Positions 46,270 to 54,865 of a DNA stretch of 64,000 nucleotides are shown here, piece by piece. The first letter of the stretch is position 1. The number at the start of each line of letters is the position of its first letter. The DNA lies in the NCBI GenBank assembly GCA_000474255.1, contig BATO01000015.1, positions 1 to 64,000 of the forward strand. The letters are read 5' to 3'. A program made the translations under genes and the position numbers. The notes beneath the pieces were generated by a model. That model saw only the letters and a program-made list of their open reading frames with translations. It was not told the origin of the DNA and made no database searches. This DNA comes from Aquipseudomonas alcaligenes MRY13-0052. Its GTDB lineage: Bacteria > Pseudomonadota > Gammaproteobacteria > Pseudomonadales > Pseudomonadaceae.

Positions 46270-47442
46270 ATGGCCGAGATCAATAGCACAACACACCGTC
46301 TGGCGTATAACAAAAGCAAAATCATCTCGGATAGCCCCTGCCTGACTTTTAGGCACGAATGCTCAGGCCGCCTCATGATCCATTATCACTTGGACACCAA
46401 GCATCTTGAGGGCATCATATGGCACAAGGCCTCTATGGCGGCCCAAGGTATGGAGCTGAGCAGCACGGATCAAGCGATGGAAGAAATCATTCGAGTAATA
46501 TCCGACGGTCGAGAAATTGATCGGATCGTGTGCTCAACCCAGCTCAACGAAGGCATGCCTACGGTCAGATATCGCGATCAATATTGGCCTGTTGTCGATG
46601 GTTGCATCCAGCTAGATAGGCCTGCCAACCAAGAAAGTAGTTCCGCGGATTGGGCCGTTCTGATCCAGAGCCTGCTACCACCAATACTTCCCGACAAAAC
46701 AGACTCTTGCGAGAAATTGCTGCAGGAGTGCTTCAGGGGAAGCCTACCGTACGGTGTGATTAAGGCCGTGACATCACTGGTGGCACTGCGGTTTGAACAA
46801 CAAGCTCGCGTGCTAATCGTGGACTTTCTCAGAGAGCATCGTAACGCTCGCCGGCTATTTCGGCTTTTGCAGATGCAGCTGCTGTTTCGGGAGCGAACGG
46901 GAAGGATTCAGGACAGCAGTGGCATAGCGCTTTCTTCCGAGACCGAGCAGCCACAGAAATCCATTCTCCTATCCGAAGTAGGCTTGGATTGGGAGTGGTC
47001 TGCTTCTCCAGATGAGTCTGAAAAGCCTGATGTGGACGACAGTTCACTCAGGGCAACAGCTAGCAACCTGCAGGAAAGCATCGGTTCGTACCGCGCAAGA
47101 GAGTCAGGCACGCCCATCCCAGGGTTTGAGGATCTGACCAGTGAACAAGAGACCTTCATAAGTCCGATAGACGTCCCGCTCCAGAACGAGAGAGCGCTGA
47201 TCGAGCGAACCTCGCAGCTGGGCATGATCGCCCTCGATCTTCTGAGATACTTTTCTAACAATCCGGGTGACAGAGCCGTACATGCGGAGGCAGTGCTTGG
47301 ATACCCCATGACGGAAATTCGTCGCCTTTTGCTGGGTTCTCTCGGGCACTACCTTAAGAAAACGGACTCTGGTGGATGGGAATGCCACCCATGGGTCGAG
47401 CAATTACTATCTGCTCTCAACGAGAATCATAAGATGGGGTGA
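46270..47442 (+). CDS. Unknown protein at the left edge of the restriction island
   Basis: 390 residues, soluble, no recognised domain. The C-terminal part (LGMIALDLLRYFSNNPGDRAVHAEAVLGYPMTEIRRLLLGSLGHYL) looks like a winged-helix fold. GC is lower than the chromosomal genes to the left, like the rest of the island. It ends one base from the vsr stop, tail to tail. It could be a specificity or regulatory component; that is inference. Confidence 0.7.
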   Translation: MAEINSTTHRLAYNKSKIISDSPCLTFRHECSGRLMIHYHLDTKHLEGIIWHKASMAAQGMELSSTDQAMEEIIRVISDGREIDRIVCSTQLNEGMPTVRYRDQYWPVVDGCIQLDRPANQESSSADWAVLIQSLLPPILPDKTDSCEKLLQECFRGSLPYGVIKAVTSLVALRFEQQARVLIVDFLREHRNARRLFRLLQMQLLFRERTGRIQDSSGIALSSETEQPQKSILLSEVGLDWEWSASPDESEKPDVDDSSLRATASNLQESIGSYRARESGTPIPGFEDLTSEQETFISPIDVPLQNERALIERTSQLGMIALDLLRYFSNNPGDRAVHAEAVLGYPMTEIRRLLLGSLGHYLKKTDSGGWECHPWVEQLLSALNENHKMG

Positions 47443-47443
47443 T

Positions 47444-47860
47444 CTACGAGGCAGGCTTTTGCAGCTCTCCAAGCAGCTCATACAGAACAGTCGATGACCG
47501 GCGAAGCTGGCATTCCCATACGACAAACGTCCGCCAACCAGATTCATTCAGAGACTTAATCGCTTGCAGGTCCCTCACCACATTACCCGAGAGTTTGGCT
47601 TCCCAGAACTCTGAGCGAGTTTTGGGAAGCACAGCAAATCGGCACCCAGGATGGCGATGCCAGAAGCATCCATGTACGAAGATACAGACCCTCAACCGAG
47701 ACAGTACAATGTCTGGTTTTCCCGGCAGATCCTTGCGATGCAGCCGATAACGATAGCCGTGGGCATGCAAAAACCTGCGCACCAGCATTTCAGGTTTCGT
47801 GTCCTTCCCCCTGATGCCCGACATCATTCGGGATCTCCGGGCAGGCTCAACGATGTCCAT
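47444..47860 (-). CDS. vsr: Very short patch repair (Vsr) endonuclease
   Basis: 138 residues. Family motifs SRMMSGIRGKDTKPE, the catalytic LPGKPDIVL and the zinc-site FVHGCFWHRHPGC are present. Vsr nicks T:G mismatches that arise from deamination of 5-methylcytosine. It is divergent from the C5 methyltransferase with only 29 bases between starts, a usual pairing in restriction-modification loci. Confidence 0.93.
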   Translation of the reverse strand: MDIVEPARRSRMMSGIRGKDTKPEMLVRRFLHAHGYRYRLHRKDLPGKPDIVLSRLRVCIFVHGCFWHRHPGCRFAVLPKTRSEFWEAKLSGNVVRDLQAIKSLNESGWRTFVVWECQLRRSSTVLYELLGELQKPAS

Positions 47861-47889
47861 TTTGAACCGTTTCGATACAGCGTGGATTC

Positions 47890-49488
47890 ATGAGTCGTAC
47901 TCACCCCATTCAGGTAGTAGATCTCTTTGCAGGCCCTGGTGGCCTTGGAGAAGGCTTTTCATCCTACAGGGACAGCCAAGGCGAGGCCTTTGAAATCAAA
48001 GTCTCAGCCGAAATGGAAAAATCTGCGCATTCCACTCTTCGACTCAGGGCCTTTTACAGGCTTCTCAAGCGCAACCAGCCTGATGATCTAGAGGAATACT
48101 ACAGCTTCTGCGAAACCGCTGATGCCGTCCCCCCGTACACCAGCAGAACTAGAGATGCTTGGAGGCACGCCGAACTAGAGGCGCAACAGCTCGAACTGGG
48201 TACCGCAGAGGGCAACGAACGCCTCGACCGCATTCTCAAATCCCGCCTAGACGAGACCAAACCATGGGTTCTGATCGGCGGGCCGCCCTGCCAGGCATAT
48301 TCAATCGTTGGCCGGGCCAGAAATCGCGGCAAGCAAAACTACAGGGCAGAGGACGACCATCGTCACTTCCTGTACCGAGAGTACCTGCGCATCATCCAGA
48401 AGAAACGCCCCGCCGTCTTCGTCATGGAAAACGTCAAAGGCATCCTCTCCTCACGTGTCGCTGGCGAACAGATGTTCCCGAAAATCCTTCAGGATCTTTC
48501 AGATCCGGATGCGGCATTCGGAGAGAACGGCAACGGCCCCAAGTACAGAATCTGCTCACTCGTGGCAGACGACATTTTCGAGGATGGCGCATCTCCGGAT
48601 AGCATCGACCCAGCAAACTACATCATCCGGGCAGAGAACTACGGGATCCCGCAGGCAAGACACCGTGTCATTCTCCTAGGGGTTTCGGAGGAATATTTCG
48701 GCGCCTTGGGCGACCACCAACTTGCCCCCTCGACAGGGCCCTCAATCGACCAAGTAATTGGCCGCCTCCCACCTCTGCGAAGCACGCTCACCCGAATGAA
48801 GGACTCTCCAGAAGTGTGGGCAGAGGTAATTCGCCAGAACTTGGAAATGTTGAGCCACGAGTGCAGCAAGCTGACAGATGTTCCCCGCAGACTCACACTC
48901 GCAAAGCGCCTGGAAATACTTGCAAGCACATTCTCGGGCGAGGGGATGAGCAATGGCGCACTCCGCGTTCACCGCAAGAGCGAATGGGATGGACTGACAG
49001 GCACACATCTGGATGGCTGGCTCCTTGATGATCGTCTCAGATACTGGCTAAACCACGAGGCTCGAGGACATATGGAGTCCGACCTACGCAGATACGTCTA
49101 CGCAGCAGAGTATGCCGACCTTTATAAAGACTCTCCCAAAGGCCACCACGACTTCAATCTCCCGGGGCTGGAGCCGGACCACAAGAACTGGAAAACCGGC
49201 AAGTTCAGCGATCGCTTCCGTGTTCAGCGGAGGGGGATTCCGTCCACAACGATCACCAGCCACATTGCAAAGGATGGTCACTACTTCATTCACTACGACC
49301 CAAAGCAGTGTCGCAGCCTGACCGTTCGCGAAGCAGCCCGGCTACAAACCTTCCCGGACAACTACTTCTTTCTCGGAAACCGAACCCAGCAGTTCCATCA
49401 GGTTGGCAACGCGGTTCCCCCGCTGCTGGCAAATCAAATCGCCAATGTGGTCGCCCGTATCATCAACATTGGAAAGGCAGCTCGATAG
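47890..49488 (+). CDS. DNA cytosine-5 methyltransferase
   Basis: 532 residues. Motif I is DLFAGPGGLGEGF, motif IV GGPPCQAYS with the catalytic Cys, motif VI ENVKG, motif VIII QARHRV, and motif X GNAVPPLLAN at the C-terminus. The target-recognition region lies between VIII and IX (~290-440). It is longer than Dcm and probably protects DNA from the nuclease complex encoded downstream. The recognition sequence is not predictable. Confidence 0.94.
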   Translation: MSRTHPIQVVDLFAGPGGLGEGFSSYRDSQGEAFEIKVSAEMEKSAHSTLRLRAFYRLLKRNQPDDLEEYYSFCETADAVPPYTSRTRDAWRHAELEAQQLELGTAEGNERLDRILKSRLDETKPWVLIGGPPCQAYSIVGRARNRGKQNYRAEDDHRHFLYREYLRIIQKKRPAVFVMENVKGILSSRVAGEQMFPKILQDLSDPDAAFGENGNGPKYRICSLVADDIFEDGASPDSIDPANYIIRAENYGIPQARHRVILLGVSEEYFGALGDHQLAPSTGPSIDQVIGRLPPLRSTLTRMKDSPEVWAEVIRQNLEMLSHECSKLTDVPRRLTLAKRLEILASTFSGEGMSNGALRVHRKSEWDGLTGTHLDGWLLDDRLRYWLNHEARGHMESDLRRYVYAAEYADLYKDSPKGHHDFNLPGLEPDHKNWKTGKFSDRFRVQRRGIPSTTITSHIAKDGHYFIHYDPKQCRSLTVREAARLQTFPDNYFFLGNRTQQFHQVGNAVPPLLANQIANVVARIINIGKAAR

Positions 49489-49517
49489 AAAGAGTTGTGC
49501 AGACAGGAAGTCCAGCC

Positions 49518-51008
49518 ATGCAATCCTCCTTCAAAAGCCGCAGTGCTCCTCCTAAGGCCAGCGCCATGGTCGAAGCACTGCGTGGACTGGGATACAACAC
49601 CCAGACAGCTCTGGCAGACATCGTCGACAACAGCATTGCTGCCGGCGCGAACGAAGTACGCATCGAATTCATCTGGGCGGAGCAGGAAAGCCGTGTGCTT
49701 TGCCTGGACAACGGCTCAGGGATGACTGCAGACGGACTCGATCGGGCCATGCGCCTGGGCGATCGGAATCCTCTTGAGGAGAGGACGGCAGGCGATCTGG
49801 GCCGTTTCGGTCTCGGCCTAAAGACTGCGTCCTTTTCCCAGTGTCGAAGGATGACCGTTTCCACGCGCGGCCCCGATGGCCTACAGACTCTCCGCTGGGA
49901 CCTCGACTTCCTGGCAAGCAGCGCCGACGACGGCTGGCATTTGCTGGAGGGCCCCCATCCTGGTTCCGAAAGGTTTTTGGAGCGCATCACCAGCACAACG
50001 GGCACATTGGTCCTCTGGGAAGAGTTGGATCGAATAGTCACGCCAGGGACAACCGTGCAGGACTTTCTCAATCTGGTCGACAAAGTCGAACAGCACTTGG
50101 GAATGGTGTTTCACAGATACTTGGAAGGCACTAAGCCTCGACTGCGAATTCTGTTGAATGGCCAGCCGATCAAACCTTGGGACCCCTTCATGACGGATCA
50201 TCCCGGAAAGCCGTATAACCCTCCGGTATTCAAACATCCCAGCCGCAAGGATATCGAGGCCGAGTGCCACGTTCTGCCGCACAAGGACATGCTCTCCCCC
50301 GGAGACTTCGAGCGCCTGGCCGGACCGGAAGGCTGGACTGCACAGCAGGGTTTCTACATCTATCGAAACGAAAGACTGCTGGTGGCAGGCAGCTGGCTAG
50401 GACTTGGCACAGGACGTTCATGGACTAAGGATGAAGCTCATCGCCTTGCCCGAATTCGCCTCGACATACCCAACTCCGCCGATGCGGACTGGAAGATCGA
50501 CATAAGGAAATCAACTGCACGGCCGCCAGTGTATCTGCGGGACTGGCTGACAAGACTTGCCGAGGTTACGCGCGGCCGCGCAAGAAGAGCCTTTGCCCAC
50601 CGCGGCAAGCCGACCATGCTGGGCAACAGACAGATTATAGAGGCCTGGAAGGTCGAAAGACTTTCGGACGGTATGCGATATCGGATAGACACGGAACATC
50701 CGGCAATAAGAGCGGTTCTGGATGATGCCGGCAGCCTCCTACCCCAGTTCAAGGCAATGCTCCGCGTAATCGAAGAGACTGTTCCGGTTCAGCGAATCTG
50801 GATAGATACCGCCGAAAACAAGGACACCCCCAGCACGGGATTCGACAGGACGCCGCCGCAAGAAGTCAGCGACATCATGATGGTGATGTATCGCAGCATG
50901 ATCGAAAGAAAGGGCTATTCCCCCAGCGCAGCAAAGGAGCAGCTGAAGCAAATGGAGCCGTTCCACGCATACCCTGCCCTAATCAGCGCGTTGCCAGATA
51001 GTCTTTAA
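49518..51008 (+). CDS. MORC/MutL-like GHKL ATPase
   Basis: 496 residues from ATG at 49518, with AGGAAG eight bases upstream. The Bergerat fold is clear: ALADIVDNSIAAGA (N-box), LDNGSGMTADGL (G1), LGRFGLGLKTASFSQC (G2). An S5-like region follows. It belongs to the prokaryotic MORC/HSP90-like ATPases found in restriction-modification loci with Z1 proteins. It may act as an ATP-driven clamp coordinating nuclease action. Confidence 0.88.
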   Translation: MQSSFKSRSAPPKASAMVEALRGLGYNTQTALADIVDNSIAAGANEVRIEFIWAEQESRVLCLDNGSGMTADGLDRAMRLGDRNPLEERTAGDLGRFGLGLKTASFSQCRRMTVSTRGPDGLQTLRWDLDFLASSADDGWHLLEGPHPGSERFLERITSTTGTLVLWEELDRIVTPGTTVQDFLNLVDKVEQHLGMVFHRYLEGTKPRLRILLNGQPIKPWDPFMTDHPGKPYNPPVFKHPSRKDIEAECHVLPHKDMLSPGDFERLAGPEGWTAQQGFYIYRNERLLVAGSWLGLGTGRSWTKDEAHRLARIRLDIPNSADADWKIDIRKSTARPPVYLRDWLTRLAEVTRGRARRAFAHRGKPTMLGNRQIIEAWKVERLSDGMRYRIDTEHPAIRAVLDDAGSLLPQFKAMLRVIEETVPVQRIWIDTAENKDTPSTGFDRTPPQEVSDIMMVMYRSMIERKGYSPSAAKEQLKQMEPFHAYPALISALPDSL

Positions 51009-51021
51009 GGAGGGACGCCTC

Positions 51022-53865
51022 ATGTCTGAGGAAAACAAATGGAGTGTGGTCAAGTTCGTTCAGGAAATGCTGGCTGATGAAAAGGACAAGTCGGCGATCA
51101 CCCCTCAGCTCATTTCGCAGAAGATCGACATGGTGCTGAAGATCATGCCGGGTAAGGGCGAGAGCCTGGATAGGGAGTCCGTTACCGAGGAGCTGATCAG
51201 ACGCTTCAGCGTCTGGGTAGGTGATGACTCTTCATTGGTAGACCTGAACGGCCATGAGCCATGGCTCATAAGCGAACGCAAGAAGGACTGGCGATACTGG
51301 CAACGCTACCGCGAATGGCAGGAGCTGAAACTGCCCCTCAGTGCCATGGACGCTCTGGACAAGACCACAGACAGCGTTCTGTCGATGCTCGAAGACCCCA
51401 AACGGGATGGAGCTTGGGATCGACGAGGGATGGTGGTTGGCCATGTACAGTCGGGCAAGACAGGTAACTACACCGGCTTGATCTGCAAAGCAGCTGATGC
51501 CGGCTACAAGATCATCATCGTGCTCGCGGGGTTGCACAACAACCTCCGAGCACAGACCCAGATGCGTCTTGACGAGGGCTTTCTGGGCTACGAGACAAGT
51601 GCCATCGAAGGTAAAGGAAACAAACTCATCGGGGTCGGGAAAATCGATCCATCTCCGGCACTGCGCCCCCAGTATGTGACCAACAGAACGGAAACCGGCG
51701 ACTTCAACACCAAATTTGCCAAGAATCTGGGCGTCTCTCCGGAGCAGCGCCCGTGGCTGTTTGTCGTCAAGAAGAACAAGACGGTTCTGACACGGCTGCT
51801 TAGCTGGATCCAGTCCCATGTAGCCGAAACCAAGGATCCGGAAAGCGGCCGCCCGCTCGTTACACATCTGCCGCTGCTGGTAATTGATGACGAGGCCGAC
51901 CACGCCTCTGTCGACACTGGCGAGAAGGTTGTCGACGAAGACGGCAACCCCGATCTGGATCATGAACCGACCGCCATCAACAGCCTGATCCGCCAGATCC
52001 TCCACGCGTTCTCAAGAAAGGCGTATGTCGGTTATACCGCTACCCCCTTCGCCAATATCTATATTCACGAACACGGTGAAACCGCCAAGGAGGGGCCAGA
52101 TCTATTCCCCTCCGCTTTCATCACCAATCTCTCGGCTCCGTCCAGCTATGTGGGGCCCTCTAGGGTATTCGGGCTCGCCGGCGAAAGCGGGCGCACAGGT
52201 GCACTGAATCTGGTCCGAATAGTTAAGGATCAGTGCTCCCAAGACGGCAAGAGTGGCTGGATGCCGGTCAGCCACAAAAGCAGTCATATCCCACTTCTCG
52301 AAGGCCAGGACGCAATGCCTGCCTCGCTGACCGAGGCCATACACGCATTCATTCTTTCATGTGCGATCAGAGGCCTTCGAGGACAAGGCTATCAGCACAG
52401 CTCAATGCTGATCCATGTAACCAGATTCAACCAGGTTCAGCAGCATGTCCACCGCCAAGTTCTGGACTATGTTCACGGCCTAAAACAGCGATTTCGGAGA
52501 CGCACCGACTATCTGAGCGCACTGGCTGAATTGAGGAGCCTCTGGGAAAGAGACTTTATAAGCACCAGCCATGAGATCGAAGCCCAGTTAGAAGAAGAGT
52601 CCCGCCACCCTTCCACATCCTGGCAGGACATCGAGGCTGTACTGCTGGATGTGCTTGATGAAATCGATGTGCGCATGATCAACGGCAAGGCCACGGACGC
52701 TCTTGACTATGCCGACAATGCAACGGGACTAAAAGTCATTGCCATCGGCGGCGACAAGCTTGCCCGGGGGTTGACCCTCGAAGGACTCTGCACCAGTTAC
52801 TTTCTGCGCGCATCCAAGATGTACGACACCCTAATGCAGATGGGGCGCTGGTTTGGCTACCGGCCCGGCTATCTCGATTTGTGCCGCCTGTACACGACCA
52901 ATGACTTGGTTGAGTGGTTCGAACATATTGCCGACGCCGCCGAGGAGTTACGGGCTGAGTTCGACTTCATGATGGAGAGCAGAATGACGCCCAGAGAATA
53001 TGGCCTCAAGGTGCGCTCTCACCCGGTACTTATGGTCACTTCGCCACTGAAGATGCGTACGGCAAAAACCCTGTATCTCTCTTTCAGTGGCGATGTCGTC
53101 GAGACTGTCAGCTTCTACACCGACAAGGGTGTGCTGGAAAAGAATCTGTCTATTCTCATGGCTCTTGCCGACGAGCTTGGAAGTCCCTGCTCAATCCCCC
53201 CGCAGCAGCGCAATGGCAAGAAGGACAGCTGGAGCGGGATTCAGTGGACCGACGCAACAGCGCAATCGGTTACCCGCTTCCTACGTGGTTATCAGACCCA
53301 TCCCGACTCTAGAAAGGTAAAGAGTGATCTTCTGGCAGACTTCATTGAAGAAATGAGTTTTTCCGGGGAACTTACATCTTGGACGGTGGCTGTTATCGGC
53401 GGAGGGACAAAGAGGACAGTCGATATCGTAGGCAGCCCAGTCAGAATGATGCAGCGACAGAACAAGGCAACCGAAGGAGAGGGCAAATACTCCATCGGTA
53501 GACTTTTATCCCCCCAAGACGAGGCTATGGATCTTGATGAGGCCGGATGGAACGCAGCGCTTGAGTTAACCAAACGGGCCTGGGTGAAAGATCCGGGACG
53601 ATCCAGACGCAAAGAGCCCCCCGAGACCCCCAATGGCCCTGCAATCAGGCATGTAAAAGGCCTAGGCGCAGATAGGATAAAACCTCGACCGGATAAAGGG
53701 CTCCTGATCATTTCATTACTGGATCCCGAGGACTCAAACGTCACCGGTGTAACTACACCTGTCGTGGCATTTGCCATCAGCTTCCCTTCCAGCAATGCCG
53801 GCAAATCCGTGCCCTATCTAGTCACCAATGTGCTTTGGGAACAGCAGTATGGCTCAAGTGAGTGA
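51022..53865 (+). CDS. Z1-domain superfamily II helicase-like protein
   Basis: 947 residues. Walker A VGHVQSGKTGNY near residue 140, DEAD-like LLVIDDEADHASVD near residue 288, and YVGYTATPFANI just downstream define the Z1 helicase-like domain. GDKLARGLTLEGLC and QMGRWFGYRPGY near 575-615 are the C-terminal helicase motifs. It starts 13 bases after the ATPase gene and overlaps the next gene by 17 bases. The family occurs with MORC-like ATPases in restriction systems. Confidence 0.92.
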   Translation: MSEENKWSVVKFVQEMLADEKDKSAITPQLISQKIDMVLKIMPGKGESLDRESVTEELIRRFSVWVGDDSSLVDLNGHEPWLISERKKDWRYWQRYREWQELKLPLSAMDALDKTTDSVLSMLEDPKRDGAWDRRGMVVGHVQSGKTGNYTGLICKAADAGYKIIIVLAGLHNNLRAQTQMRLDEGFLGYETSAIEGKGNKLIGVGKIDPSPALRPQYVTNRTETGDFNTKFAKNLGVSPEQRPWLFVVKKNKTVLTRLLSWIQSHVAETKDPESGRPLVTHLPLLVIDDEADHASVDTGEKVVDEDGNPDLDHEPTAINSLIRQILHAFSRKAYVGYTATPFANIYIHEHGETAKEGPDLFPSAFITNLSAPSSYVGPSRVFGLAGESGRTGALNLVRIVKDQCSQDGKSGWMPVSHKSSHIPLLEGQDAMPASLTEAIHAFILSCAIRGLRGQGYQHSSMLIHVTRFNQVQQHVHRQVLDYVHGLKQRFRRRTDYLSALAELRSLWERDFISTSHEIEAQLEEESRHPSTSWQDIEAVLLDVLDEIDVRMINGKATDALDYADNATGLKVIAIGGDKLARGLTLEGLCTSYFLRASKMYDTLMQMGRWFGYRPGYLDLCRLYTTNDLVEWFEHIADAAEELRAEFDFMMESRMTPREYGLKVRSHPVLMVTSPLKMRTAKTLYLSFSGDVVETVSFYTDKGVLEKNLSILMALADELGSPCSIPPQQRNGKKDSWSGIQWTDATAQSVTRFLRGYQTHPDSRKVKSDLLADFIEEMSFSGELTSWTVAVIGGGTKRTVDIVGSPVRMMQRQNKATEGEGKYSIGRLLSPQDEAMDLDEAGWNAALELTKRAWVKDPGRSRRKEPPETPNGPAIRHVKGLGADRIKPRPDKGLLIISLLDPEDSNVTGVTTPVVAFAISFPSSNAGKSVPYLVTNVLWEQQYGSSE

Positions 53866-54865
53866 CCGCGAAATTCTGGGAGTCTGGAGAGCACTGCCCG
53901 GCAACGCCGCCACTCCCGGCTGGCGCTCAATAGATCTGGTTCAGCAGACGGGCTCCTGCCGAATCAAGGCCGCTCGACACTCACCGGGTAACGAGGAAGC
54001 GGTTCTGGTCGGATTTGCTACTACAAAAATCGCACCGGCGACTCAGCTTCCCCAAGGGCAGGGCTTCCGTATGGAGCGAGCCACGCTTGGCGAAACTGGC
54101 GGCAACCACAGTTGGCTCGCCATTGTTCGTCAGCCCGCTGGCAGTCTTGAACTGTTTGCCAAGGTAGTCTCCGATATCGTGCACCTGCTCCAGTCATTCA
54201 GCGATTCTCCCGAGGAAACGCTTTATCAGCGCTTCCTCGGGCGGGTGCGGGGCTGGCAAGAGTTCATGCGTCAGGGACGAGAAGGCCTGGGCCCAGAGAG
54301 GGAATTGGGGCTGGTCGGGGAGCTGCGTTTTCTGAATCTTCTGCTGGATGCGGGGATCCTTCAGTTCACGGCAGTAGACGCATGGAAAGGTCCGCATGAC
54401 GGATTGCACGACTTCCAGATCGGCCTTGGCAGCGTGGAAATCAAGTCGACAATGATTCCGGACGGCTTCCCTGTTCGAATTGGCTCACTTGAGCAGCTGG
54501 ATGACACAAACTGCCCGCCTCTCTTTCTGGCCGGGCTTCGATTCGGCACTCAGGAGACGGGTAAAACGCTCACTGAGCTCGTTGATGCAACTCGGCAGCG
54601 CCTTGATGCTGACCCCGCCGCGATGCGCCTTTTCGAGCTGGCTCTCCATAAGGCCGGATATCTGGACATGCACGCGGCAGTCTATACACGTCGATTCCTG
54701 CTGACCGACACAAGGTTGCATCTGGTGGACAGGGAGTTTCCCAGGCTAACCCCCATCAACGTTTCTTCGGCAATTCGCCATGCCGCATATGAGCTGGATC
54801 TTTCTCTCATTACGGCAAACAACCACACACTGAGTGATGTACTCGAACAGTTAGGAGTCGTTTGA
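53849..54865 (+). CDS. PD-(D/E)XK-motif protein (DUF4420)
   Basis: 338 residues from ATG at 53849 with GGGAA upstream. GLVGELRFLNLLLDAG and the nuclease core HDGLHDFQIGLGSVEIKST (Asp, Glu-x-Lys near residue 196) match the DUF4420 family. It overlaps the Z1 gene by 17 bases and the AIPR gene by one base, so it is part of one translation-coupled operon. It is the best candidate for the DNA-cleaving subunit. Confidence 0.88.
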   Translation: MAQVSDREILGVWRALPGNAATPGWRSIDLVQQTGSCRIKAARHSPGNEEAVLVGFATTKIAPATQLPQGQGFRMERATLGETGGNHSWLAIVRQPAGSLELFAKVVSDIVHLLQSFSDSPEETLYQRFLGRVRGWQEFMRQGREGLGPERELGLVGELRFLNLLLDAGILQFTAVDAWKGPHDGLHDFQIGLGSVEIKSTMIPDGFPVRIGSLEQLDDTNCPPLFLAGLRFGTQETGKTLTELVDATRQRLDADPAAMRLFELALHKAGYLDMHAAVYTRRFLLTDTRLHLVDREFPRLTPINVSSAIRHAAYELDLSLITANNHTLSDVLEQLGVV

